DNA of 64,000 nt, from NCBI RefSeq assembly GCF_036850765.1, contig NC_089495.1:69354410-69418409 (forward strand). The letters run 5' to 3'. The DNA is from Saccopteryx bilineata (lineage: Eukaryota > Chordata > Mammalia > Chiroptera > Emballonuridae). Position 1 is the first letter of the stretch; each line of letters opens with the position of its first letter. A program made the translations under genes and the position numbers. Below the pieces are notes generated by a model. It was given only the letters and a program-made list of their open reading frames with translations, had not been told where the DNA came from and did not search any database. Below, one piece after another: positions 46,942-58,699 of this stretch.

Positions 46942-47961
46942 TTTATTGTGTTCTTCTTGGAGCTTTTACTTGTGGCTCTGTTTTCTTTTGTTCTTTGTAT
47001 CTGATTGGAGAACCCCCTTTAGTAATTCCTGGAGTGGGGGTTTTCCGATAATAAATGCCCTCATCTTTTCTGTATCTGTGAATGTTTTTATTTCTCCTTC
47101 AAATTTGAAGGATAGCTTTGATGGGTATAGTATTCGTGGCTGAAAGTTCCTCTCTTTCAGGACTTTAAATATTGGGGTCCACTCTCTTCTAGCTTGTCAA
47201 GTTTCTGCTGTGAAATCTGATGATAATCTAATGGGCCTTCCTTTATATGTTGTATTCTTCTTTTCCCTGGCTGCCTTGAGAATTTTTTCTTTGCTGTCGG
47301 TTTGTGTCAATTTCATTATGATATGCCTTGGAGTAGGTTTGTTGGGGTTAAGAAAACTTGGAGTTCTGTTTGCTTCTTGAACTTGAGGCTTTAGTTCTTT
47401 CCCCAGGCTTGGGAAGTTCTCATCTATTATTTGTTTGAGTATGTTCTCCATTCCATTTTTTCTCTCTTCTCCCTCTGATATACCTATTATTCTTATGTTA
47501 TTCTTTTTGATGGAGTCAGATAATTCTTGTAGGGCTATCTCATTTTTTTAAATTTTTGAGTCTCTTTCTTCTTCTCTCTGTTGTGCCTCAAGTTGCGTGT
47601 CTTCTATTTCACTAATCCTCTCTTCTATCTGACCTGTTCTATTAGCTAAGCTTGTTACTTCGTTTTTCAGCTCATGAATTGAGTTTTTCATCTCTGTTTG
47701 ATTTGTTTTTAAAGTTTCAATTTCCTTGGACATATATTCTTTGTGTTCATTGAGTTGTTTTCTGAGCTCCCTAAATTGCCTTTCTGTGTTTTCTTGTATA
47801 TCTTGGAGGATTTTTAGGATTTCTATCTTGAATTCTCTGTCATTTAGCTCCAAGGTTTCCAATATATTAAATTTTTTCTCCATAGATTTTTCCTCGTCTA
47901 GCTATGTTAACTCTCTTTCTTTTGTATCCATGATATTCAATTTTCTCTTCCTCAATGGCAT
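46942..47961 (-). pseudogene. L1 ORF1 (RNA-binding chaperone), broken, copy 1
   Basis: ORF1p normally trimerises through a coiled coil and coats L1 RNA. Start ATG at 47959-47961 (MPLRKRKLNIMDTKERE). The coiled coil covers about codons 30-135 (heptads such as LQDIQENTERQFRELRKQL), followed by the RRM and C-terminal domain (TPRHIIMKLTQ; AAREKKNTTYKGRPIRLSSD). Stops interrupt it at 47902-47904 (TAG), 47548-47550 (TAA) and 47197-47199 (TGA). The TAA is shared with L1 copy 2; the other two are private. Confidence 0.92.
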
Positions 47962-49360
47962 CTGAGGGTGGTTTTGTTGATAGTATTAATGAGATTTAAT
48001 AAAGAATAAAAAGTTAAAAAAAATAAAAAATCAAAAAGAGTTGTTTTTTTTAAAAAAAAATTAATAATGAAATAAAGAAAAATAAAATAATAATTTTTTA
48101 AAAAAGGAAATTATTCCCCCCCTCCTTTTTTCCTCTCCTCTCCTCTCCCCTCTTTCTTGAGAAAATCTTGTGGTGGACTGTGAATTATAACAAACAATGC
48201 CTGTGATGGAGGGCCTGAATTGGGGAAAAGTAATAAAGGGGGAAAAGAGAAAAAAAAAAAAGGAAAAAAAAAAGAAAAAAGAAAAAAAAAGAGCGTATGG
48301 ACCCACAAAAAGCAAATAAGGAAAAAATTTGGGTCAAGAATAAAATGATTTGCTTTTAGGTGTTGGTTGTCTAAGAGTTATGATGAGAGGAATAAGAGGA
48401 AAACGGAAAAATGGGGGGACAAATTAAAAAATTACTATTGTATTTAGTGGAACAAGAACTAGATAATATGGAGAGCCAGGGATGGGAGCACTGCTAGTGA
48501 GTTAAAAAGGTGAAGTAAATACCCCCCAAAATGCCACAAACATAGGTTTGAGTCCCAGATAAGATAATTTGTTTGTTATTGAGGTTTGAATGAGAGGAGA
48601 TGTAAAGGAGAAAGGAAGAAACTAATATAGAGGGAGAAAAGAAAGAGAGAGAGAGAAAAAAAGAGGGAACCAGTAAAAGAAGAAAAAAGAAAGGAGAGAG
48701 AGAGAGAGTTAAGGGTTTTGGAGTGCAACCCTCATAGAGAGAAAGGAAGAGAAGAGAAAAGATAATGGGAGATATAACACTTATGGGTAGTGTAGTTCAA
48801 GGAGAGGAGAGAGTAAGACCAATAGAGAGTTAATCGGCCAAATTGGAGGAGGAAAAAAAAGTATCAAGAATGAAGATAAGAGAAACAAACGAACAAATAT
48901 AATAAAATGGGATAGGTTATGAAGTCTGCAGATTATTCTTGATTTTGAGAGGTTATCTTCTTGCTTTTTCTTTTCTCTCCCTCTTCCTGGTCGGTGACTC
49001 TGTACCCCGGGTTCTGCCCCTTTGGCATGCTCAGGTAGAGGTTTGCAGTTGATAAGTCTCTATGGCAATGTCATGTATTGTGCTTTAGTCTCATTGGCAA
49101 TCGAAGCTCATTAGCATTTATAGGCTCTGACAGTGAGAGAGTCCGTGTTCCTGGAGCCTTTCTCCTAGTCTTTCCTTCCTCAATTAGTAGCCTGATAATC
49201 CAGCTATGGGGTTGCTGCTGCCTCTACCTGGATAGTAAGAGGCTCAAAGAGCTGGCAACTCCCCACTCTATTTCCACTCAGCACAGGGCTCTGGGTAAGG
49301 CTCAGTCAGTCAGAGCTGCTAGCATAATCAGGCGGGCTTTCCGCCCACTCAAAGACTTCT

Positions 49361-49940
49361 GGCTCTGCCACTCTGTCCGGTAACACAAGCGGGCGCCCTC
49401 TTCCGGGGCACTTGGAGGAAACTCTCACTCACTGTCTGTTACCAGCATATCTGGCCAGCAGTCTCACGCTGTGAGTGAAACCCCCAACCGCAGGGAAAAG
49501 TTGCAGCGTTGGAATTGAGTCTCACTCTGTCCCCGTGCGTGGCTTTTGCAAGGCGCTGGGGCGGCTCGAGATTCCGCTTTGGCCCACACAAAGGCCCCTG
49601 ACTCTGCCCCTCTGTGCAATAACACGGGCGTGCACTGCCGAGGCACTCGGAGGAATTGCTCACTCCTTATCTGCGCGCGCAAACCAGGATATGAGGCCAG
49701 CCGCGTTTCCCTCTGAGTGAAATACCCTCCAGCACGGAAAATCTCCACCGTTGGAATTAGTTCTCACTCCCTCCCGTGCGTGGCTTTCCCAGGGCTCTGG
49801 GGCTGCCCAGAGACTCTGCCCTCGGCCCACAGAAAGGCCTCTGACCCTGCCTCTCCGTGGGGCAACACGGGCACCCACTCTTGGGGCCTAGGAAGAAATT
49901 CTCGCCCACTAACTGCGCACCGACCAGGAGACCGGGTAAA
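49361..49940 (-). repeat. Tandem ~240-bp monomers in L1 5'UTR, copy 1
   Basis: Three consecutive units start (plus-strand view) at ggctctgccactctgt (49361), gactctgcccctctgt (49600) and gaccctgcctctccgt (49843), spacing 239 and 243 bp. Within each unit the order aacac.ggg / gaggaa..ctc / accag.atat / gttggaatt / ccgtgcgtggctt / ggcccac is repeated. The third unit is partial. Identity between units is roughly 70% by eye. Confidence 0.85.
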
Positions 49941-50346
49941 ATGGCCGCTCCGCTTGTCTTTCTTTGTTTGGGTTTGGCGCGAGTGTTAGCTTGTATTGCC
50001 CGGGTTGCCACAGGATCAGATTTTCCTTGGCTTGGATCTCTGTGCCACAGCCTGGTTCGGCCGTTTGTGCCGCGGCGGCCTGGATCTATTCACCCCCTTT
50101 GCCCGCCTCAGTTTCTATATTCACAGTTACCAGAGAAAGCCGCCCTGTTTAGGTTAGTGAGGAAGGCGGAGCATTTCTTACTCCCTATTTCCTTTGGGGT
50201 TTGGTTATATATTTAGCCAATTTTTCACTCAATCATACTTTTGGGTGTATTGTGAAGCATCTGGAAGCTCCAAGTATAGGTTTTTCTGTTTCTGGTTGAA
50301 GATCTTGTTGAGTTTTGGGAGAGATTTATCGGTATCACTTCCTACC

Positions 50347-50366
50347 CCGCCATTACTCTGACGTCA
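50347..50366 (-). promoter_or_regulatory. YY1-like and CRE motifs at L1 5' end, copy 1
   Basis: ccgccatta at 50347-50355 contains the gccat core bound by YY1, and tgacgtca at 50359-50366 is a perfect palindromic cAMP-response element. Both lie within the first 30 bases of the L1 transcript, where human L1 has a YY1 site that sets the transcription start. The function here is inferred. Confidence 0.6.
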
Positions 50367-50373
50367 TCTCCCT

Positions 50374-50754
50374 CTGTCCATTTTTTTTTATTGGATTGTT
50401 GACATTTTGTTATTGAGTTATAAGAGATCTTTATGTATTTCGGTATCAACCCTTTATTGGATATATAATTTGTGAATGTACTTTCCCATTTGTAGATTGT
50501 CTTTTTGTTTTATTAATCATTTTCTTCACATTGGAGAGCTCTTTTTTTTTAGTTTAATGAAGTCCTATCTGTTTATTTTTGCTTTTGTTTCTCTTGCTTG
50601 AAGGGACATATTCAGAAAGATATTATTCAGATTGATGAAAAATAGTTTACTTATCTCTGATTTCATCTAAGCCTTTTATGGTATCTAGCTTTACATTTAA
50701 GTCTTTAATCCATTCTGTATTAATTTTTGTGTATGGTGTAAGAGCGGGGCAGTT

Positions 50755-50798
<44 letters not shown>

Positions 50799-51345
50799 TC
50801 CTCCCTTCCTTCCTTCCTTCCTTCCTTCCTTTCTTCCTTCCTTCCTTTCTTCCTTTCATCCTTCCTTTTTTTATTTTTTTCCCACGTAATAGTGGAAAGC
50901 CAACACCACTATTAAAAAGACTGTCATTTTTCCCCTGCATTTTCTTGCCTTCTTTGTCATAGAGTAGCTGATGATACAAATGAGGGTTTATTTCTGAGCT
51001 CTAGTCTGTTTCATTGAACTATGTGTCTGTTGTTGTGCCAATATAATACTGTTTTGATTATTATAACTTTGTAGTATAGCTTGAAAACCAATTAGTGTGA
51101 TACCTCCAAATTTGTTCTTCATTTCTCATAATTGCTTTAGTTCTTTGTGGTCTTTTGTGGTTCCATGTAAATTTTTGGATTTTTTTTTCTAGTTTTGAGA
51201 AGAACACTATTGATCTTTTTATAGGAATTGCTAATGGCTTTTAGGCAGTATGATGGTTTTAACAATACTAAATTTATGAGCCCAATATGTTCTTTCATTT
51301 GTATCCTCTTCAATTTCTTTCTTTGATCTCTTAAATTCTTAATTC
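50374..51345 (-). mobile_element. Older L1, right part (split by L1 copy 1)
   Basis: Resumes the ORF2 relic of 41935-42590 after the duplicated ctgtccatttttttt. Landmarks are attggattgttgacattttg, ttgtttctcttgcttgaag, gtctgtttcattgaactatg, gataattgctttagttc-type RT text and tctttcatttgtatcctctt. A large pyrimidine microsatellite at 50757-50872 interrupts it. Confidence 0.8.
50757..50872. repeat. (TTTC)n(TTCC)n microsatellite
   Basis: About 45 bp of pure TTTC units followed by about 70 bp of TTCC-type units. It is an uninterrupted polypyrimidine tract, and polypyrimidine:polypurine mirror tracts of this kind can adopt triplex DNA. Its open frames are low-complexity F/L/S or K/E/R text. Confidence 0.95.
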
Positions 51346-51504
51346 CATCTTGGAAAAAAAAATTGATGGCACACTTTTAAAATACATCTGAAAAATACTG
51401 TCATATATTTTGCTTTTTGTTGGAGTAGGGTTACCTGATTTTATGTATGGATTTGCTTTTGCATTTTGGCCTAAGATCCTCAAGATTTTATATAAGAACA
51501 TACA

Positions 51505-51640
51505 GATGACAACTTGACTTGGGGAGGTGAGTGAACACACAATACAGTGTACAGAGATATGTTGTAGAATTTGACATTTGAAAACTTCACAATTAAATGA
51601 ACTAATGTCACCCCAATAAAATTCAATTAAGAAATTAAAT
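51505..51640 (+). mobile_element. Old L1 3'UTR end (L1MA-like)
   Basis: gaggtgagtgaacacacaat, acagtgtacagagatatgtt, gaatttgacatttgaaaact and the terminal aatgtcaccccaataaaatt followed by caattaa are the classic end of L1MA/L1PB-type elements in plus orientation. Only the last roughly 135 bp are recognisable. Confidence 0.7.
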
Positions 51641-51645
51641 CTTGG

Positions 51646-52956
51646 TGTCAAAGGCTGTCTATACACATATACAGAGTCTATAAGTCTCTGGGCTAATATA
51701 CCATATGGCTTCCACCACTAGACTCTCTTTCTATACATTCTTGGAACAACTTTGGTCCCCACAAAGCATTTACCTTAACATTACTGCTAAAATTAATGAT
51801 AATAGAGTTCATTTAATATACCAAATTACCAAATAGTCTAAGACAATCCAATATTGAAAGTGGGAGGGAATCATAAGGTTTTTGTAGGTAATCACCCTTT
51901 AAATTATTTTTCTTAAATCTTTAATTTTAAACTACTGTGAGCTAACAATTACAATATTTGGATGCCTATTAAGGTTTCTCTGGAGTGTCAACAAAATTGA
52001 ATCTCAAAATTACATTTGGGGACCTGCTATTGATCAGTTTACTATTGGAAAGTGGGAATATTATCACAAAGTGAGTTTTATTCTAAATGATTCTAAATCA
52101 AATGTCAGTCTCTATGAGTTTTCCTTTAAAAAAGCAATTTTTTCTTTCATTTATAGCTGTCATCTGGGAAACAGTAAAAAAGATATTTCAACAGAAAAGA
52201 GATAATTAGAATGCATTGTATTCCCTGGGGTTGTATACAGAGAGATTCTCCTCTGTGGATTTCAAGTTTTCTTGCCTTTGAATTCAACTCATGGGCACGA
52301 GGATATTCAGATCAAAATAAACATGAAATTTTATAGTTAACCTCTAATAACACTGACAAATTAACTATTTTTTGCCTCACTCTTTTTAAATTCTTAATCT
52401 TAATTATTCTCTGTTCTTGTGAAATCTCTTGAGTGCACTATCATCATGTGTAATATAAATTGGCACATACAGACTGCAGGCAGAAATATGACTTTCTTAT
52501 TCAGTTTTCATGAAATAATCTGTTTATTGAGAAAAGTGCATATGATTGATGACACTTCTTAGGAGGAACTACTAATTTAGAAGTACACATCTGTACTTTT
52601 TCCCATAGCAGGGTTTCAATTAAAATATCAAGAAATTGATATGGTTTTAGACATTTTTTTCCAAAAATAACCAAGTTCAGATCAACAAGTTTACACATGT
52701 TGTTTCATACTCTGCCTTTTAAGGCTGTCTTATGAAAAGACAAATATATTTTTCCTTTGCACTATTTGATGTTTGTATATTTTGCTAATATTCCTTTGAT
52801 TCTAGTATGTGCATTCATGCCTATTGTTTGTTCCAGATAAAATTAGGTTTTATATGGGGAATATAGAGGCCTTGAGAATTTATTAACATGATAAACCATC
52901 AAATGAATTTTCTGAAGAAACTTACACTTAATATAGGTACTACAAAGAGTAGATTC
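51646..52956. other. Unique AT-rich stretch
   Basis: About 1.3 kb with no recognisable gene or repeat family. Confidence 0.5.
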
Positions 52957-52970
52957 AAAACACTTTAGTA

Positions 52971-53314
52971 GGCCCTGGCCGGTTGGCTCACTGGTAGAGC
53001 GTCGGCCTGGCGTGTAGAAGTCCCGGGTTCGATTCCCGGCCAGGGCACACAGGAGAAGTGCCCATTTGCTTCTCCACCCCTCCCCCTCTCCTTCCTCTCT
53101 GTCTCTCTCTTCCCCTCCCGCAGCCGAGGCTCCATTGGAGCAAAGATGGCCCAGGCGCTGGGGATGGCTCCTTGGCCTCTGCCCCAGGCGCTAGAGTGGC
53201 TCTGGTTGTGGCAGAGCATCGTCCCCTGGTGGGCATGCTGAGTGGATCCCAGTCGGGTGCAAGTGGAAATCTGTCTGACTGTATCTCCCGGTTTCTAAAA
53301 AAAAAAAAACAAAA
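52971..53314 (+). mobile_element. tRNA-headed SINE, family A
   Basis: Head gccctggccggttggctcac, B box gggttcgattcccgg, a single ccctggtgggc motif, a degraded tail ctcccggtttctaaaaaaaa lacking cagcttcag. The target duplication aaaacactttagta / aaaacgctttagta lies at 52957-52970 and 53315-53328 with one mismatch. Confidence 0.95.
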
Positions 53315-53328
53315 AAAACGCTTTAGTA

Positions 53329-54318
53329 TAAATTTGTATATTTTCATTTATGTGTCTATTTATGATCTCCTCAAGACAAAAGGAGAAGTGAGAAGGATCC
53401 TGAAGTCAGATTATACAGCTTCTCATGAGTCAGTTTTACACATCACTTCCCAACTCCAAATTCACCGATGTCACATTCATTGCTTGAAATTAACCATGGT
53501 CTGAGTATTTACACCATAGTAATTAGTAAACAGCTTAAAAAAATGTAAGAGAACATATATGGCATTGCATATTTACTAACACAGCATTGATGATACCACA
53601 CGACAAAACTAATGTCCCTATCATTATAATTTTTTAATTTAATTCTACAGTGACCCAAGTCTAACTTTTGAAGGAAAATAGAAGTTACTAATAAAGATGT
53701 ATAACTACTTCATTCTATCCATATTTTTAAAGGTGGTGGCTATATACCTTTTTTCTATAACTTGAATATAGAATACAATAATTAAACCAAACTGGAATCC
53801 TTAACTATTTGTGGAAAATACAAAAATCAGTTTGGCTTTAACATATGTAATTATTTTTACATTTTGCCTTGACTCATACATACAAATAAAAGTAATGTGT
53901 ATTGAGTATCTCTTTTATGCCAGTAAATATGCAAAATATTTATGTATTTCAATTATTTTTACCTGCACAAGAATTGTATGAGGTAGGTAAAGAAAATAAA
54001 GTTAACTTATATAAAGCTAATGTATAAAGGTACCTTATAAAAAATATATCTTACACAAAGTTATCTTATAAACTAGGTAAAGTTAAGGAATGGTCAATTT
54101 TTTTCTTTAAGATATGTGAGTAACTACATTGTTTATAATAAATTTTGCTTTTTAAATTCAATTATTAGAAATATAAATGAAATTGTAATTTTTAAAGAGA
54201 ATTATCATAAAAATGAACAAATTAACTAATGTATTTTGTTTTGTTTACTCATATTTCTACCCTAGAATAAAGAAAGATAATACAAAATCAATATTCTTAA
54301 TATTAAATAATTAAAATA
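53329..54318. other. Unique AT-rich stretch
   Basis: About 1 kb separating the two full-length L1s. Nothing recognisable seen. Confidence 0.5.
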
Positions 54319-54568
54319 TTTTTTTTTAAATAATTTTATTTTTTTAATGGGGTGACATCAATAAATCAGGATACATATATTCAAAGATAACAAGACCAGG
54401 GTATCTTGTCGTTCAATTATGATGCATACCCGTCACCCAAAGTCAGATTGTCCTCTGTCACCTTCTATCTTGTTTTCTTTGTGCCCCTCCCCCTCCCCCT
54501 TTCCCTCTCCCATTCGCCCCTCCCCCCCGTAACCACCACACTCTTATCAATGTCTCTTAGTTTCACTT

Positions 54569-57500
54569 TTATGTCCCACCTACGTATGGAATAATGCAGT
54601 TCCGGGTTTTTTCTGATTTACTTATTTCGCTTCGTATCATGTTATCTAGATCCCACCATTTTGCTGTAAATGTTCCGATGTCATCATTTCTTATGGCTGA
54701 GTAGTATTCCATAGTGTATATGTGCCACATCTTCTTTATCCAGTCATCTATTGACGGGCTTTTTGGTTGTTTCCATGTCCTGGCCACTGTGAACAATGCT
54801 GCAATAAACATGGGGCTGCATGTGTCCTTACGTATCAATGTTTCTGAGTTTTGGGGGTATATACCCAGTAGAGGGATTGCTGGGACATAAGGTAGTTCTA
54901 TTTTCAGTTTTTTGAGGAACCACCATACTTTCTTCCATAATGGTTGTACTACTTTACATTCCCACCAACAGTGTATGAAGGTTCCTTTTTCTCCACAGCC
55001 TCTCCAACATTTGCTATTACCAGTCTTGCTAATAATAGCTAATCGAACAGGTGTGAGGTGGTATCTCATTGCTGTTTTGATTTGCATTTCTCTAATAGCT
55101 AAAGAAGATGAGCATCTTTTCATATATCTGTTGGCCATTTGTATTTCTTCCTGGGAGAAGTGTCTGTTCATATCCTCTTCCCATTTTTTTATGGGATTGT
55201 TTGTTTGTTTGTTGTTGAGTTTTATGAGTTCTTTGTATATTTTGGATATTAGGCCCTTATCTGAGCTGTTGTTTGAAAATATCATTTCCCATTTAGTTGG
55301 CTTTCTGTTTATTTTGTTATCAGTTTCTCTTGCTGAGCAAAAACTTAGTCTGATGTAGTCCCATTCATTAATTTTTGCCTTCACTTCTCTTGCCATTGGA
55401 GTCAAATTCATAAAATGCTCTTTAAAATCCAGGTCCATGAGTTGAGTACCTATGTCTTCTTCTATGTACTTAATTGTTTCAGGTCTTAAGTTTAGATCTT
55501 TGATCCATTTTGAGTTAATTTTAGTACAGGGGGACAAACTGTAGTCCAGTTTCATTCTTTTGCATGTGGCTTTCCAGTTTTCCCAGCACCATTTATTGAA
55601 GAGGCTTTCTTTTCTCCATTGTGTGTTGTTGGCCCCTTTATCAAAAATTATTTGACTATATATATATGTGGTTTTATTTCTGGACTTTCTATTCTGTTCC
55701 ACTGGTCTGAGTGTCTATTTTTCTGCCAACACCATGCTGTTTTGATTGTCGTGGCCCTATAATATAGTTTGAAGTTAGGTATTGTAATGGCCCCAGCTTC
55801 ATTCTTTTTCTTTAGGATTGCTTTGGCTATTCGGGGTTTTTTATAGTTCCATATAAATCTGATGATTTTTTGCTCTATTTCTTTAAAAAACGTCATTGGA
55901 AGTTTGATGGGAATTGCATTGAATTTGTATATTGCTTTGGGTAATATAGCCATCTTGATTATATTTATTCTTCCTAGCCAAGAACAAGGTATATTCTTCC
56001 ATCTCATTATATCTTTTTCAATTTCCCTTAACAATGGTTTATAGTTTTCATTATATAAGTCCTTTACATTCTTTGTTATGTTTATTCCTAAATATTTTAT
56101 TTTTTTTGTTGCAATCGTGAAGGGGATTATTCTTTTGAGTTCCTTCTCAGTTGTTTCATTGTTGGCATATAGAAAGGCTATTGACTTCTGTATGTTAATT
56201 TTGTATCCTGCGACCTTACTGTATTGGCTTATTGTTTCTAGTAGTCTTTTTGTGGATTCTTTGGGGTTTTCGATGTATAGGATCATATCATCTGCAAAAA
56301 GTGATACCTTTACTTCTTCTTTTTCGATATGGATGCCTTTTATTTCTTTGTCTTGTCTGATTGCTGTGGCGAGAACCTCTAGTACCACATTAAATAAGAG
56401 TGGAGAGAGTGGACAACCCTGTCTTGTTCCTGATTTAAGGGGGAAAGCCTTCAGTTTAGTGCCATTTAATATGATGTTAGCTGATGGTTTATCATATATG
56501 GCCTTTATCCTGTTGAGATATTTTCCTTCTATACCCATTTTGTTGAGAGTCTTAAACATAAAATTGTGTTGTATTTTATCGAAAGCCTTTTCTGCGTCTA
56601 TTGATAAGATCATGTGGTTTTTGTTCTTTGTTTTGTTGATATGGTGTATTACGTTAACCGTTTTACGTATGTTGAACCATCCTTGAGATTCTGGGATGAA
56701 TCCCACTTGATCATGATGTATTATTTTTTTAATATGTTGTTGTATTCGATTTGCTAGTATTTTGTTTAGTATTTTAGCATCTGTATTCATTGGAGATATT
56801 GGTCTGTAGTTTTCTTTTTTTGTGCCATCCTTGCCTGGTTTTGGTATGAGGGTTATGTTGGCCTCATAAAATGTGTTTGGAAGTATTGCTTCTTCTTCAA
56901 TTTTTTGGAAGACTTTGAGTAGAATAGGAACCAAGTCTTCTTTGAATGTTTGATAAAATTCGCTGGTATAGCCGTCAGGGCCTGGACTTTTATTTTTGGG
57001 GAGGTTTTTAATGGTTTTTTCTATTTCTTCTCTACTGATAGGTCTGTTTAGGCTTTCTGCTTCTTCTTGACTCAGTCTAGGAAGGTTGTATTTTTCTAGG
57101 AATTTATCCATTTCTTCTAGGTTGTTGAATTTAGTGGCATAAAGTTTTTCATAGTATTCTACAATAATTCTTTGTATATATACGGTGTCCGTGGTGATTT
57201 CTCCTCTTTCATTTTGGATTTTGTTTATATGAGTTCTTTCTCTTTTTTCCTTGGTAAGTCTTGCCAAGGGTTTGTCAATTTTATTGATCTTTTCAAAGAA
57301 CCAACTCCTTGTTCTATTAATTTTTTCTATAGTTTTTCTGTTCTCTAATTCATTTATTTCGGCTCTGATTTTTATTATCTCCTTTCTTCGGCTGGTTTTG
57401 GGTTGTCTTTGTTCTTCTTTTTCTAGTTCCTTAAGGTGGGAAGTTAAGTGGTTCACTTGGGCTCTCTCTTGTTTGTTCATATATGCCTGAAGTGATATGA

Positions 57501-58396
57501 ACTTCCCTCTTATCACTGCTTTTGCTGCATCCCATAGATTCTGATATGTCGTATTGTCATTTTCATTAGTCTGTATAAATCTTTTGATCTCTGCACTTAT
57601 TTCTTCTTTGACCCATTCATTTTTTAAAAGTATGTTGTTTAGTTTCCACATTTTTTGTGGGATTTTTTCCCTCTTTTTTGCAGTTGAATTCTAGTTTCAA
57701 GGCTTTATGATCAGAAAATATGCTTGGTACAACTTCAATTTTTCTGAATTTGCTGATGTTGTTTTTGTGGCCCAACATATGGTCAATTCTTGAGAATGAT
57801 CCATGTACACTGGAGAAAAATGTATACTCAGTCACTTTGAGATGAAATGTCCTGTAGATGTCTATCATATCCAGGTGCTCTAGTGTTTTGTTTAAGGCCA
57901 CTATGTCTTTGTTGATTCTCTGTTTGGATGACTGATCTAGAGCCGTCAGCGGTGTATTGAGGTCTCCAAGTATGATTGTATTTTTGTCAGTTTTTGTTTT
58001 AAGGTCAATAAGTAGCTGTCTTTTATATTTTGGTGCTCCTTGGTTTGGTGCATATATATTAAGAATTGTTATGTCTTCTTGATTCAGTGTCCCCTTAGCC
58101 ATTATGAAATGGCCATTTTTGTCTCTGAGTACTTTTCCTGTCTTGTAGTCAGCATTATCCGATATGAGTATTGCTACACCTACTTTTTTTTGGATGTTAT
58201 TTGCTTGGAGTATTGTTTTCCAGCCTTTCACTTTGAATTTGTTTTTATCCTTGTTACTTAGATGAGTTTCCTGTAGGCAGCATACAGTTGGATTTTCTTT
58301 TTTAATCCATTCTGCTACTCTGTGCCTTTTTATTGGTGAGTTTAATCCGTTTACATTTAGTGTAATTATTGATACTTGTGAGTTCCCTATTGCCAT
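54569..58396 (-). pseudogene. L1 ORF2 (endonuclease-reverse transcriptase), broken, copy 2
   Basis: Better preserved than copy 1: only two frame breaks and no stop inside the three open parts. The endonuclease (58396 leftward; [30 protein letters not shown]) runs to a +1 shift at the A-run 57674-57679. A 667-codon linker-RT frame (57651-55648; [39 protein letters not shown]) then runs to the TA-run 55657-55667. The C-terminal part ([34 protein letters not shown]) is open to the natural stop at 54569. The endonuclease and C-terminal parts share one frame and the middle is offset by one base, exactly as in copy 1. Confidence 0.95.
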
Positions 58397-58699
58397 TTTA
58401 TATCTTGCTTTCTGTTAGTTTTGTGTCTTGTTTGATCCTTCTCTTTCATTTTTCTATCTTTTGTTTTTATTTGGTTGTATTCCATACATCTTTCCTCTGT
58501 TGCTATCTTTTTTATCTCATGTGCTTCTGTGGTGGTTTTTTCAATGGTGGTTACCTTTGAGTAATGAAAAGGGTCCCTACCCTGTTCATTGTAGCAAACT
58601 ATTTTGTGAGTACTTTTGTACTCCATCGTCCTTTGCTACTGTTAATCTCCATCTTCTCCCCCTCTTTCTTTTTGTTGTTGTCACAGTTTAAATTTGGTT

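Larger units (their letters stand above)
42591..50373 (-). mobile_element. Young full-length L1, copy 1 (defective)
   Basis: Complete L1 in minus orientation, about 7.8 kb. From right to left: 5' end at 50373 (ctccct on the plus strand), about 2.4-kb 5'UTR, ORF1 (47961-46942), ORF2 (46639-42836), 3'UTR with the gaggggc-rich tract, poly-A seen as T-run at about 42591-42600. The target duplication ctgtccattttttttt flanks it at 42581-42596 and 50374-50389, inside an older L1. It cannot be autonomous because both ORFs are broken. Confidence 0.96.
47962..50373 (-). promoter_or_regulatory. L1 5'UTR / internal promoter, copy 1
   Basis: About 2.4 kb lies between the L1 5' end and the ORF1 start, far longer than the roughly 0.9 kb of human L1. 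The 5'-most 430 bp and the monomer region (49361-49940) are GC-rich with many CpGs. They are followed by a mixed segment and about 900 bp of purine-rich RNA sense on the plus strand (48000-48960), which is pyrimidine-rich in the L1 transcript. CRE-like and YY1-like motifs lie at the very 5' end. Confidence 0.8.

Noticed and set aside
50647..50979. Lysine/glutamate/arginine-rich frame with repeated KKERKKERK text
   Set aside because: It is the reverse reading of the TTTC/TTCC microsatellite, flanked by fragments of an old L1 ORF2.
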